This document shows positions 1 to 8,452 of a DNA stretch of 64,000 nt, piece by piece (the stretch's first letter is position 1; each line of letters starts with the position of its first letter). The notes under the pieces are model-generated. The model did not search any database, was not told where the DNA came from, and worked only from the letters and a program-made list of their open reading frames with translations. Origin of the DNA: Bradyrhizobium sp. CCGUVB4N (GTDB lineage Bacteria > Pseudomonadota > Alphaproteobacteria > Rhizobiales > Xanthobacteraceae); the NCBI RefSeq assembly GCF_024199945.1, contig NZ_JANADP010000001.1:7750001-7814000 (forward strand). The letters are read 5' to 3'. A program made the position numbers and the translations under genes.

Positions 1-192
1 TTCGTGGAAGGGCCGACGCCCGAATGGTCGTTGCCGATTCCAGACCTGGTCGAGCACACCCCGCCCGGCGTGAAGCGGTTTTCCTTCGAGCTCGACGGAT
101 TGCCGCCGGGCGTCAAGCCCGACGGTGCAGCGCTGAAGTTCACGCTGGTCGGGCCGGAGAAATCGTACGAGTTCAATACGAATTTGGAGTAG
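1..192 (+). CDS. C-terminal fragment of a DsbD N-terminal-domain-like protein
   Basis: The frame is open from base 1 to a TAG at 190-192, so only the last 63 residues are present. The fragment resembles the carboxyl end of periplasmic proteins carrying the DsbD N-terminal (thiol:disulfide interchange) domain: a VEGPTPEW segment, then an FELDGLPPG strand and a final strand ending near EFNTNLE. No cysteine lies in the visible part, so the redox residues cannot be judged. The identification comes from remembered family sequences and is moderate to weak. The protein could instead be another beta-rich exported protein. Confidence 0.45.
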   Translation, partial: FVEGPTPEWSLPIPDLVEHTPPGVKRFSFELDGLPPGVKPDGAALKFTLVGPEKSYEFNTNLE

Positions 193-217
193 CCCGGGCT
201 GTCGCGGCACTCTCAGC

Positions 218-350
218 TGTCGTCCCGGACAAGCGAAGCGCCGATCCGGGACCCATACGCCGCAGCAATAGTTTTGCGAAGGCTCGGAGTTGCCAGCGAG
301 CACCACACTGCTCCCTGTGGTTATGGGTCCCGGCCTTCGCCGGGACGACA
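218..350. repeat. Intergenic palindromic repeat, type A
   Basis: The left arm contains GTCCCGGA and a GGGACCCATA end. The right arm (about 317-350) reads GGTTATGGGTCCCGG then CCGGGACGACA, so the two are inverted copies around a core of roughly 60 bases. A closely related element lies at 36945-37068. Such elements are scattered between genes in Bradyrhizobium genomes. The rest of 193-471 holds no supported gene. Confidence 0.7.
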
Positions 351-471
351 GCGGGGGTTGGCGCGACACCAAGGACAGCACGCCCCACCCAACCGAATCT
401 TAACGAATGGTTGCTAATCCCGAGCCCGCCGCAGCACGCGGAACGCCCGGGGATTCCCAGAATTGGCCGTG

Positions 472-1830
472 ATGGATGCAGAACCCGTAACGACCGGACC
501 GGCCGGGCTGATCGCGCGGCTGCGCGCCAGGCTGACCGGCGGTTCGAGCGAAGCGTCGCTGACGCGGCGGCTGGCCGGCACCATCTTCATCATTCGCGTG
601 ATCAGCGCGGGACTTGCCTATTTCTCGCAGGTCCTGCTCGCGCGCTGGATGGGGACATCCGACTACGGCATTTATGTCTATGTCTGGACCTGGGTGCTGC
701 TGCTCGGCAGCATGATGGATTTTGGTATCTCGGCGTCCGCGCAAAAAATCATTCCGGAATATCGCGCCAGCGGTGACCATGCGCTGCTGCGCGGCTTTCT
801 CTCGGGCAGCCGTTGGCTGACCTTCGCCTTCTCCACGCTGGTGTCGCTGGGACTCGCCGGCGTCGTCAAGCTGCTGTCGCCCTGGATCAATCCGGCCGAA
901 GAGCTGCCACTCTATATCGGCTGCATGACGCTGCCCGCCTTCGTCGTCGCCAACACCCAGGACGGCATCGCGCGCTCGCATGACTGGATGCAGCTCGGCC
1001 TGATGCCGCAGTTCATCATCCGCCAGGCGCTGATCATCGGCATCACCGCCGGTGCCTTCCTGCTCGGCTATCATCTCGGCGCGATCGCCGCGATGGTGGC
1101 GAGCGCCGGCGCGGTCTGGATCGCGATGACCGGGCAGATGGTGGTGCTGAACCGCAAGCTCGCCGAGCACATCGCGCCCGGCCCCAAGGCCTATGACGTC
1201 AGTGGCTGGCTCGCGGTGTCGCTGCCGATCCTGCTGGTCGAAAGTTTCTACCTGCTCCTGTCCTACACGGACGTGCTGGTGCTGCAGCAGTTCCGCCCGT
1301 CCGACGAGGTCGGCGTCTACTTTGCTGTCGTCAAGACGCTGGCATTGGTCTCGTTCATTCATTACGCGATGTCGGCGACGACCGCGCATCGCTTCGCGGA
1401 ATACAACGCGCTCGGCGACAAGGCGCGGCTGTCGGCCTATGTCGCGCACGCCATCAACTGGACGTTCTGGCCGTCGCTGGCGGCGACCGCCGTGCTGCTC
1501 GCACTCGGCAAGCCCCTGCTCTGGCTGTTCGGGCCGCAATTCGTCGTCGGCTACGACATCATGTTCGTCGCCGCCATCGGCCTCGTGGTGCGTGCCGCCA
1601 TCGGCCCGGTGGAGCGCCTGCTCAACATGCTGGGCCAGCAGAAGATCTGCGCGCTGGCCTACGCCCTGGCGTTCGTGATGAACGTCGTGCTCTGCATCGC
1701 GCTGGTGCCACGCTTCGGCGGCCACGGCGCCGCGGCCGCGACCTCGATCTCGCTCACCTTCGAGACGGTACTGCTGTTCTGGATCGTGCGGCAGCGCCTG
1801 GGGCTGCACGTCCTGGCGTTTGGTAAATAG
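472..1830 (+). CDS. Lipopolysaccharide/polysaccharide flippase (Wzx/MATE-like)
   Basis: This 452-residue integral membrane protein belongs to the oligosaccharidyl-lipid flippase superfamily (Wzx/RfbX/MviN-like), which moves lipid-linked sugar units across the inner membrane for O-antigen or exopolysaccharide assembly. About 12 hydrophobic segments run through the chain, with an early conserved stretch around FSQVLLARWMG and DYGIYVYVWTWV. ATG at 472 is chosen; in-frame TTG (463) and GTG (469) lie just upstream and cannot be excluded. No glycosyltransferases are adjacent, so the transported glycan is unknown. It stands alone between a palindromic repeat and a TauE-type exporter gene. Confidence 0.8.
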   Translation: MDAEPVTTGPAGLIARLRARLTGGSSEASLTRRLAGTIFIIRVISAGLAYFSQVLLARWMGTSDYGIYVYVWTWVLLLGSMMDFGISASAQKIIPEYRASGDHALLRGFLSGSRWLTFAFSTLVSLGLAGVVKLLSPWINPAEELPLYIGCMTLPAFVVANTQDGIARSHDWMQLGLMPQFIIRQALIIGITAGAFLLGYHLGAIAAMVASAGAVWIAMTGQMVVLNRKLAEHIAPGPKAYDVSGWLAVSLPILLVESFYLLLSYTDVLVLQQFRPSDEVGVYFAVVKTLALVSFIHYAMSATTAHRFAEYNALGDKARLSAYVAHAINWTFWPSLAATAVLLALGKPLLWLFGPQFVVGYDIMFVAAIGLVVRAAIGPVERLLNMLGQQKICALAYALAFVMNVVLCIALVPRFGGHGAAAATSISLTFETVLLFWIVRQRLGLHVLAFGK

Positions 1831-2026
1831 GTACGACGCGCCCGTCCCTGCCCGCGCCCCCGGGGAACGGCTGTCTCGCAACGCACCCGGGGACAGCGCG
1901 AATTGCCTGCCCTTTTCCATCTCAGAGCACAATTTTTCTTATTCCACCCAAGAGGTTGCGCCTCAGGGGAAATTTATTCTACGTCTTATTGCCCAACTGA
2001 CGAGATAAATCTAGATTTCCCCAACC

Positions 2027-2851
2027 ATGATTGATCCGCTTTACGTCGCCTCGGGATTCGGCGTCGGCCTGCTTGTCGGGCTGACCGGCGTAGGAGGCGG
2101 CTCGTTGATGACGCCGCTGCTGATCCTGCTGTTCGGCATCCACCCGACCACCGCCGTCGGCACCGACCTGCTCTACGCCGCTGCCACCAAGACCGGCGGT
2201 AGCGTGGTCCATGGCTGGTCGCGCAGCGTGCACTGGCCGGCCGTGCTGCGGCTCGCCTGCGGCAGCATCCCGGCAAGTGCGCTGACGCTGCTGGTGCTGT
2301 GGAAGCTCGATCTCAGAAGCGATGCCGAGCGCAACCTCGTCAACCTGGTGCTGTGCTTCGCGCTGATCCTGACTGCGACATCGCTGATCTTCCGCAGGTC
2401 GATCATGGAGCGCTATCGCCGGCGCATGGAGCAGGTCAGCGAGCGCACCACGGTGATTGCGACCGTCGTCACCGGAATCGTGCTCGGCGTGCTGGTCTCG
2501 ATTTCATCGGTCGGTGCCGGTGCGGTCGGCGTGACCGTGCTGCTGCTGCTCTACCCGCGCCTGCCGATGGCAACCATCGTCGGCTCCGACATCGCCCACG
2601 CCGTGCCGCTGACGCTGGTGGCCGGCATCGGACACTGGATGCTCGGCTCGGTCGACTGGGGGCTGATGGGCGTGCTGCTGCTGGGCTCGCTGCCCGGCAT
2701 CATCATCGGCAGCTACAGCGCGACGCGCGTGCCGGAGACGGTGCTGCGCCTGACGCTCGCCAGCGTCCTTGTCGTCGTCGCCGGCAAGATCATGTTCGCG
2801 GAGCTGAACCTGCAATCCGCGATCGTGACGGCTCTGGCCTGGAGCCATTGA
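2027..2851 (+). CDS. TauE/SafE family sulfite/anion exporter
   Basis: This 274-residue polytopic membrane protein is of the TauE/SafE (DUF81) family, implicated in export of sulfite, sulfoacetate and similar anions. The characteristic N-terminal motif GFGVGLLVGLTGVGGGSLMT is near residues 9-28 and its internal repeat, GVLVSISSVGAGAVGVTVLL, near residues 153-172. About eight membrane segments are visible. The gene stands alone behind a 196-base AT-richer leader. The sulfur assimilation cluster starts about 2.8 kb away, but no direct link is shown. Substrate is not inferable from sequence. Confidence 0.85.
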   Translation: MIDPLYVASGFGVGLLVGLTGVGGGSLMTPLLILLFGIHPTTAVGTDLLYAAATKTGGSVVHGWSRSVHWPAVLRLACGSIPASALTLLVLWKLDLRSDAERNLVNLVLCFALILTATSLIFRRSIMERYRRRMEQVSERTTVIATVVTGIVLGVLVSISSVGAGAVGVTVLLLLYPRLPMATIVGSDIAHAVPLTLVAGIGHWMLGSVDWGLMGVLLLGSLPGIIIGSYSATRVPETVLRLTLASVLVVVAGKIMFAELNLQSAIVTALAWSH

Positions 2852-2876
2852 GACTCGACCAGGCGCTCTACTCTCG

Positions 2877-2983
2877 CTGTCGTCGCCCGGCTTGACCGGG
2901 CGACCCAGTATTCCAGAGACAGCCGTGATTGAACCGAGACGCCGCGGCGTACTGGATGCCCCGGTCAAGCCGGGGCATGACAG
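2877..2983. repeat. Intergenic palindromic repeat, type B
   Basis: Left arm 2877-2910 and right arm 2950-2983 are 34-base inverted copies, each containing a GGCTTGACC core. Several differences are compensatory, so each arm also forms its own hairpin (GCCCGG/CCGGGC on the left, CCCCGG/CCGGGG on the right). The element lies between the convergent ends of the TauE and bdhA genes. It is of a class abundant in Bradyrhizobium and Rhodopseudomonas. Confidence 0.7.
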
Positions 2984-2994
2984 TGTATGCCCCC

Positions 2995-3783
2995 TTACTC
3001 CGCGGTCCAGCCGCCGTCGATCGACAGGTTGGTACCCGTGATCTGCGCGGCATCGTCGCTGCACAGGAACAGCGCCAGCGCTGCGACCTGCTCGGACGTG
3101 ACGAACTCCTTGGTCGGCTGGGCGTCGAGCAGCACGTCGTTGATGACCTGCTCGCGGGTGAGGTTGCGGGCCTTCATCGTATCCGGGATCTGCTTCTCCA
3201 CCAGCGGCGTCCAGACATAGCCGGGGCTGATGCAGTTGCAGGTGATCTTGTTGGTCGCGACTTCCAGCGCCACGGTCTTGGTCAGGCCGGCGATGCCGTG
3301 CTTGGCCGACACATAGGCCGACTTGAAGGGCGAGGCGACCAGCGAGTGTGCCGACGCGGTGTTGATGATGCGGCCCCAGCCCTTCTTCTTCATGCCGGGG
3401 ACGGCGGCGCGGATGGCGTGGAAGGCCGAGGACAGGTTGATCGCGATGATCTGGTCCCACTTCTCCGGCGGAAACTCCTCGATCGGCGAGACGAACTGGA
3501 TGCCGGCATTGTTGACGAGGATATCGACCGAGCCGAACGACTTCTCGCCGAGCGCGATCATCCCGGCGATCTCGGCCGGCTTGGTCATGTCGGCGGGCGA
3601 GTAGACCGCCTTCACGCCGAAATCGGACTCGATCTTGGCGCGCTCCTTCTCGATGTCCTCCGGCGAGCCGAAGCCGTTGATGACGACATTGGCGCCGGCA
3701 GCCGCAAAGGCACGCGCATAGGCGAGCCCGATGCCGCTGGTCGAACCGGTCACGACGGCGTTCTTGCCTGACAGAGTACCCAT
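2995..3783 (-). CDS. bdhA: 3-hydroxybutyrate dehydrogenase
   Basis: This 262-residue short-chain dehydrogenase/reductase interconverts 3-hydroxybutyrate and acetoacetate with NAD, a step in polyhydroxybutyrate (PHB) turnover. The nucleotide-binding TGSTSGIG is at about 12-19, NNAG at 91-94, and the catalytic set N116, S144, Y157, K161 (YVSAK) is complete. Length and the ending DGGWTAE fit HBDH. The patatin-like gene ends one base before this gene's start codon, so the two are probably co-transcribed and translationally coupled. That supports a role in storage-polymer or lipid breakdown. Confidence 0.9.
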   Translation of the reverse strand: MGTLSGKNAVVTGSTSGIGLAYARAFAAAGANVVINGFGSPEDIEKERAKIESDFGVKAVYSPADMTKPAEIAGMIALGEKSFGSVDILVNNAGIQFVSPIEEFPPEKWDQIIAINLSSAFHAIRAAVPGMKKKGWGRIINTASAHSLVASPFKSAYVSAKHGIAGLTKTVALEVATNKITCNCISPGYVWTPLVEKQIPDTMKARNLTREQVINDVLLDAQPTKEFVTSEQVAALALFLCSDDAAQITGTNLSIDGGWTAE

Positions 3784-3784
3784 A

Positions 3785-4960
3785 TTATTCGCTCCTTTTT
3801 GGCGGGGGCGCGGTGACGTCCCCCGTGAGATCGTAGGTCACCATGGTCTCGCCGGACTGCGGCTTCTCGAGCCAGTCCTTGTGACGCATCGACAGATGCA
3901 CGTCGCGCACGCCGCTTTCCCAATGCTCGACCATGGCGACATGCGAGAAGTCGTAGTCCTTGGACGAGGATTCGTAATTCTTGCTGCGATAGATCAGGTG
4001 CACCACGGTGACCGTACTCTCACGTGCAACCTTCGCAAGGAACTCGACCGAAGGGTCGTTCTTGAGATAATCGGGCAATTTCGAAATCAGGTCGCGCACG
4101 GCGCGGCGGGCGTTGTGCAGCTGCTTGTTCTTGTCAGTGTTCATCCGGGTGCGGCTGGAGAAGCGGATGTCCTTCTCGCGCTCGGTGGCCTCGAGCAGCG
4201 AGTTCGGCAGGTCGCCACGCGCACTGAACAGATCGACCTGGAAGATCAGCATGTCGCGATCGACCTCGGCATCGAGCACGAAGTCGAGCGGCGTGTTGGA
4301 GGCGATGCCGCCGTCCCAATAATGCTCGCCCTCGATCACGACCGACGGAAAGCCCGGCGGCAGCGCGCCGGAGGCCATGATGTGCTCGGGGCCGATTTTC
4401 TTGCCGAGCTTCTTGAACTCGTAATTGTCGAAATATTTGAAGTTGCCGGAGGTGACGCCGACCGCGCCGACCGACAAGCGCGTCTTCAAATCGTTGATGC
4501 GATCGAAATCGACCAGCCGTTCCAGCGTCTTCTTCAACGGCGCGGTGTCGTAATAGCTCTCGGCCTGCGGACTGCCCGGCGGCCAGAGCGGCGCCGGCGG
4601 CAGGCGCGGCGTGAAAAAGCCGGGCACGCCGAAGGTCGCGATCAGCGCGGCGCTGGTGGAATTGAACAGCTCGCGGCTGTGATCGCTCTTGCCGAGAGGC
4701 TTCCACGGCACCGGCGCGGACACCATCTCCCAGAATTCCTTGAGCCGCTTGACGCGGATGTGGCCCTCATTGCCGGCGATGATGGCGGCATTGACCGCAC
4801 CGATCGAAATGCCGGCAACCCATTCCGGTTCGAAATCGAAATGGCACAGCGCCTGATAGGCGCCGGCCTGATAGGAGCCGAGCGCGCCGCCGCCCTGGAG
4901 AACCAGGACGCGCTGCGCCTTCGCGGGGACTGTTGCGACTTCCGGGCTATGATCTGTCAT
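3785..4960 (-). CDS. Patatin-like phospholipase family protein (DUF3734 C-terminus)
   Basis: This 391-residue cytosolic or peripheral serine hydrolase has all patatin signatures: oxyanion loop GGGALG (23-28), nucleophile elbow GISIG with S52, and DGG with D216. The Ser-Asp dyad is therefore intact. The second half matches the DUF3734 extension common in proteobacterial patatins. It is the first gene of a two-gene unit with bdhA, separated from it by one base. The pairing suggests lipid or PHB-related hydrolysis, but substrate is inferred only from context. Start ATG at 4960 places the patatin domain at residue 17, as expected. Confidence 0.85.
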   Translation of the reverse strand: MTDHSPEVATVPAKAQRVLVLQGGGALGSYQAGAYQALCHFDFEPEWVAGISIGAVNAAIIAGNEGHIRVKRLKEFWEMVSAPVPWKPLGKSDHSRELFNSTSAALIATFGVPGFFTPRLPPAPLWPPGSPQAESYYDTAPLKKTLERLVDFDRINDLKTRLSVGAVGVTSGNFKYFDNYEFKKLGKKIGPEHIMASGALPPGFPSVVIEGEHYWDGGIASNTPLDFVLDAEVDRDMLIFQVDLFSARGDLPNSLLEATEREKDIRFSSRTRMNTDKNKQLHNARRAVRDLISKLPDYLKNDPSVEFLAKVARESTVTVVHLIYRSKNYESSSKDYDFSHVAMVEHWESGVRDVHLSMRHKDWLEKPQSGETMVTYDLTGDVTAPPPKRSE

Positions 4961-5038
4961 TCGGGAACAATAGCAAAAGGCGAGCCACCGTGGCGACAGT
5001 CTGCCGCGGCGTCAATGCATCCCGGGATCAAGTCTGGC

Positions 5039-5542
5039 TTATCGGGGGTCGGTCGACGCCAGGATCATGGTCCAGAACACCTTGTATTTGGTGCCCGGAG
5101 CATAGCCCGCCGCTATGCCCAATTTTGTGACACCGCCCTTGAGCATGTTGGCGCGGTGCGGGGGCGAGTCGCGCCAGCCGGAAAACGCTTCCGCCAGCGT
5201 ATGATAGCCGGCCGAGATGTTCTCGACCGCCACGGTCGCGGGATAGCCGCCGGCGGCAAGGCGCTTGGCGAGCGGCGCGCGGACGTCATGGTCCATCTTG
5301 TTGGCGGCAGCCATGGCGTTGGACTGGGATTCGGCGAGCCGCATCAGATCGGGGTCGACGATGACGGTGCCGAGGCCGTTGTTCTGGCGGTATTGCGAGA
5401 TCATGATCGCGGCCGCCGGCGCATCGAGCTTGGCGCCCGGGACCGACATATCGGCATACATCGACGGCTGCTGGACCGGCGCTTCGTTGCCGGCGCAGCC
5501 GGCGAGAAGCAAAGTGATGAGTATTGCGGCCGCAGCGCGCAT
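5039..5542 (-). CDS. CAP-domain (SCP/PR1-like) lipoprotein
   Basis: This protein of about 167 residues has a lipoprotein signal (MRAAAAILITLLLAGC, lipobox LLAGC) followed by a CAP domain. The domain shows the helix SNAMAAANKMDHD, the late HRANML signature and a C-terminal strand KYKVFWTMILA. CAP proteins are extracytoplasmic; bacterial members have no general enzymatic assignment. ATG 5542 is chosen because it begins the signal peptide directly and follows a GGGGG run. An upstream in-frame ATG at 5578 would add 12 residues. It is transcribed apart from both neighbouring operons. Confidence 0.8.
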   Translation of the reverse strand: MRAAAAILITLLLAGCAGNEAPVQQPSMYADMSVPGAKLDAPAAAIMISQYRQNNGLGTVIVDPDLMRLAESQSNAMAAANKMDHDVRAPLAKRLAAGGYPATVAVENISAGYHTLAEAFSGWRDSPPHRANMLKGGVTKLGIAAGYAPGTKYKVFWTMILASTDPR

Positions 5543-5632
5543 GAATCGAGGCCCCCAAAGGAAGGGCCGTTGTTGCATACCAACCGTGGCTGAAAGGTGA
5601 ATTTTGAGGAAAATTCACCCTGTTAAGGCACC

Positions 5633-6670
5633 TCAGGCGCCCGCAAATATGCGGTAGCGGCGGGGCTCGAGGCCGATCGTGTCGCCGGCGCGCAGTTCCC
5701 GGTCACGAGGGGCGTCGATCTCGATGGTCTCGCCGCCTGACAATGCGACCTCGGCTCGCTGCACGGGACCGAAATTGCGGACATGCTGGACCGCGCCCTC
5801 GAAGGCACCCGAGCCTGGCGGGCCGACCAGCATGTCGTGTCGCCGCACGAACAGCTTTGACGCGCCAGACGCAAGCCCGTCCGCCGCAAGATTGAGCGGA
5901 CGATCGCCGAGCCTGACGACGCCGCCCTCGACCTGGACCGGCAGCTCGATGGATTCGCCGATGAAGCCGTGCACGAAGGCGGTCGCCGGCGTCTCGTAGA
6001 CGTCGTCGGGCGAGCCGACCTGTTCGATCCTGCCCTTGTCCATGACGACGACACGGTTGGCGACTTCGAGCGCCTCCTCCTGGTCGTGGGTGACGAAGAT
6101 CGAGGTGACGTTGATCTCTTGATGCAGCGAGCGCAGCCATTTGCGCAGCTCCTTCCGCACCTTCGCATCGAGCGCGCCGAAGGGCTCGTCGAGCAGCAGG
6201 ATGCGCGGCTCGATCGCGAGCGCGCGGGCGAGCGCGATGCGCTGGCGTTGGCCGCCGGAGAGCTGGCTCGGATAGCGGTCGGCGAGCCAGTCGAGCTGCA
6301 CGAGGTCGAGCAGCTCCTTCACGCGCCTGCGGATCGTCGCTTCGTCCTTGCGGATCGCGCGCGGTTGCACGCGCAGGCCAAAGGCGACGTTCTCGAACAC
6401 GCTCATGTGGCGGAACAGCGCGTAGTGCTGGAACACGAAGCCGACATTGCGTTCGCGCGCACCTTGCGCCAGCGCATCCTCACCGTTGAAGGCGACTTCG
6501 CCCGAGTCGGGCCAGTCGAGGCCGGCGATGATCCGCAGCAGCGTGGTCTTGCCGGAGCCGGAGGGGCCGAGCAGCGCGAGCAGCTCGCCGTCATTGACCT
6601 TGAGGTCGACGCCGTCGAGCGCAGCAAAGCTGCCGAACCTCTTGACGAGATTTTTGACTTCAATGGTCAT
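5633..6670 (-). CDS. cysA: Sulfate/thiosulfate ABC transporter ATP-binding protein
   Basis: This 345-residue cytoplasmic ATPase energises sulfate import. Walker A GPSGSGKT is at about 35-42, the signature LSGGQRQR and Walker B LLLDEPFGALD follow, and a C-terminal TOBE-like regulatory region completes the CysA length. It overlaps the 3' end of cysW by 11 bases and is the last gene of the sbp-cysT-cysW-cysA unit, which reads toward lower coordinates away from the sulfur reduction genes. Confidence 0.93.
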   Translation of the reverse strand: MTIEVKNLVKRFGSFAALDGVDLKVNDGELLALLGPSGSGKTTLLRIIAGLDWPDSGEVAFNGEDALAQGARERNVGFVFQHYALFRHMSVFENVAFGLRVQPRAIRKDEATIRRRVKELLDLVQLDWLADRYPSQLSGGQRQRIALARALAIEPRILLLDEPFGALDAKVRKELRKWLRSLHQEINVTSIFVTHDQEEALEVANRVVVMDKGRIEQVGSPDDVYETPATAFVHGFIGESIELPVQVEGGVVRLGDRPLNLAADGLASGASKLFVRRHDMLVGPPGSGAFEGAVQHVRNFGPVQRAEVALSGGETIEIDAPRDRELRAGDTIGLEPRRYRIFAGA

Positions 6671-7571
6671 TGACGTCGTGTCCTTCGTCGAGATGACGTT
6701 CGAGAATGGTCTTGGCGATCAGCGTGATCAGCGCCAGCATCGCGAGCAGCGAGGCGATCGCGAATGCGGCGACGAACTGGTACTCGTTGTAGAGAATCTC
6801 GACCAGCAGCGGCATGGTATTGGTCTCGCCGCGGATATGGCCGGAGACGACCGAGACCGCACCGAACTCGCCCATCGCGCGCGCATTGCAGAGCAGGACG
6901 CCGTAGAGCACGCCCCATTTGATGTTGGGCAGCGTGACACGGAAAAAGGTCTGCAAGCCGGAGGCGCCGAGCGAGATCGCGGCCTCTTCTTCTTGCGTGC
7001 CCTGCTCCTGCATCAAGGGGATCAGCGCGCGCGCCACGAAGGGGAAGGTCACGAAGGTGGTGGCGAGCGCGATGCCGGGCACCGCGAACAGGATCTGGAT
7101 GTCGTGATCCCTGAGCCAGCCGCCGAAATAGCCCTGCGCGCCGAACAGCAACACGAAGACCAGACCCGAGATGACCGGGCTCACCGAGAACGGCAGGTCG
7201 ATCAGCGTGATCAGGAAGGTTTTCCCGCTGAACTCGAACTTGGCGATCGCCCAGGCGGCGACGAGGCCGAACACGAGGTTGAGACCGACCGAGATCGCCG
7301 CGACCAACAGTGTCAGCTTGATCGCAGCCAGCGCCTCCGGCTCGGCGAGCGCATTGAAATAGGCCAAAACACCCCGCGAGAAAGCCTGCGCGAACACCAG
7401 CACCAGCGGCAGCACGACGAAGACTGAGAGGAACGCGATCGCCAGCACGATGATGGCGATGCGGACGGCCTTGGGCTCGGTGCGGAGATTGTTGCGCGCG
7501 GCGGCCGCGTGGACGCGCGCCTTCGCCTCGGGCGAGGTGAGCGAAACGGAATCGGCGATCTGCATCGTCAT
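6660..7571 (-). CDS. cysW: Sulfate ABC transporter permease CysW
   Basis: This 303-residue inner-membrane permease is one half of the CysTW channel. Six membrane segments are visible. The cytoplasmic coupling loop (EEEAAISLGASGLQTFFRV) contains the EAA motif that docks on CysA. An N-terminal extension of about 40 residues precedes the first helix. It is preceded by cysT with an 11-base gap and followed by an overlapping cysA. Paralogy with CysT is evident, and order and the ASLLAMLALITL C-terminus identify it as CysW. Confidence 0.92.
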   Translation of the reverse strand: MTMQIADSVSLTSPEAKARVHAAAARNNLRTEPKAVRIAIIVLAIAFLSVFVVLPLVLVFAQAFSRGVLAYFNALAEPEALAAIKLTLLVAAISVGLNLVFGLVAAWAIAKFEFSGKTFLITLIDLPFSVSPVISGLVFVLLFGAQGYFGGWLRDHDIQILFAVPGIALATTFVTFPFVARALIPLMQEQGTQEEEAAISLGASGLQTFFRVTLPNIKWGVLYGVLLCNARAMGEFGAVSVVSGHIRGETNTMPLLVEILYNEYQFVAAFAIASLLAMLALITLIAKTILERHLDEGHDVNDH

Positions 7572-7582
7572 CGCATACCGCC

Positions 7583-8419
7583 CTAGTGCACCGGGACCCG
7601 GTTCTGCGCCCAGCGCTGCAACCGGTTGACCGCGAAGATGATGACGAAGGAGACGACCAGCATGACCACGGCAATGGCCGTGGCATCGGCGTAACGGAAT
7701 TCGGAGAGCCGGATCACGATCAGCAGCGGCGCGATCTCGGAGACATTAGGCAGATTGCCGGCAATGAAGATCACCGAGCCGTATTCGCCGACCGCGCGCG
7801 CAAAGGCGAGCGCGAGACCGGTAAGCAGCGCCGGCGCAAGCGAGGGCAGGATCACGCGGATGATGGTCTGCCAGCGGCTGGCCCCCAGGCTGCCCGCGGC
7901 CTCCTCGATCTCCGGATCGAGATCCTGCAGCACCGGCTGCACGGTGCGCACCACGAAGGGAATGCCGATGAAGATCATGGCGACGAAGATGCCGAGCGGC
8001 GTGAACGCGACCTTGATGCCGAGCGCGGCAAGCGGCGCGCCGAGCCAGCCCTTCTCGGCGAACAGCGACGTCAGCGCGACGCCGGCCACCGCCGTCGGCA
8101 GCGCAAAGGGCACGTCGACGATGGCGTCGAAGATTCGCCGGCCGGGAAAACGGTAGCGCACCAGTGCCCAGACGATGATGCTGCCCATCACGAGGTTGAC
8201 GCAGGCCGCTGCAAAGGCGAGGCCGAATGAGACCCGCAAAGCATTCAGTGTGCGGCGGCTGGAGAGGATGGCCCAGAACTGATCGAAGCTGAGCTCGGTG
8301 GATCGCAGGAACAGCCCGGCGAGCGGAATCAGGATGATGACGGACAGCCAGGTCAGCGTCAGTCCCATCGTGAGACCGAAACCCGGAAGAGTCCGTCGTC
8401 GTGCTGCGATTACGCTCAC
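7583..8419 (-). CDS. cysT: Sulfate ABC transporter permease CysT
   Basis: This 278-residue inner-membrane permease partners CysW. Hydrophobic segments start at LTMGLTLTWLSVIILIPLAG, and the EAA loop EIEEAAGSLGASRWQTI is present. The characteristic CysT/CysU stretch FDAIVDVPFALPTAVAGVAL lies near the middle. It follows the binding-protein gene by 33 bases, consistent with one transcript. Length is normal for the family. Confidence 0.92.
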   Translation of the reverse strand: MSVIAARRRTLPGFGLTMGLTLTWLSVIILIPLAGLFLRSTELSFDQFWAILSSRRTLNALRVSFGLAFAAACVNLVMGSIIVWALVRYRFPGRRIFDAIVDVPFALPTAVAGVALTSLFAEKGWLGAPLAALGIKVAFTPLGIFVAMIFIGIPFVVRTVQPVLQDLDPEIEEAAGSLGASRWQTIIRVILPSLAPALLTGLALAFARAVGEYGSVIFIAGNLPNVSEIAPLLIVIRLSEFRYADATAIAVVMLVVSFVIIFAVNRLQRWAQNRVPVH

Positions 8420-8452
8420 CAGGCCCCCTACTGCCGTTCCGACAGCGCCCGA

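Noticed and set aside
400..1932. 510-codon open frame on the minus strand across the flippase gene
   Set aside because: It is an antisense shadow in GC-rich DNA. Its translation is rich in Arg, Gln, His and Asp with no hydrophobic pattern or family, whereas the plus strand gives a clear flippase.
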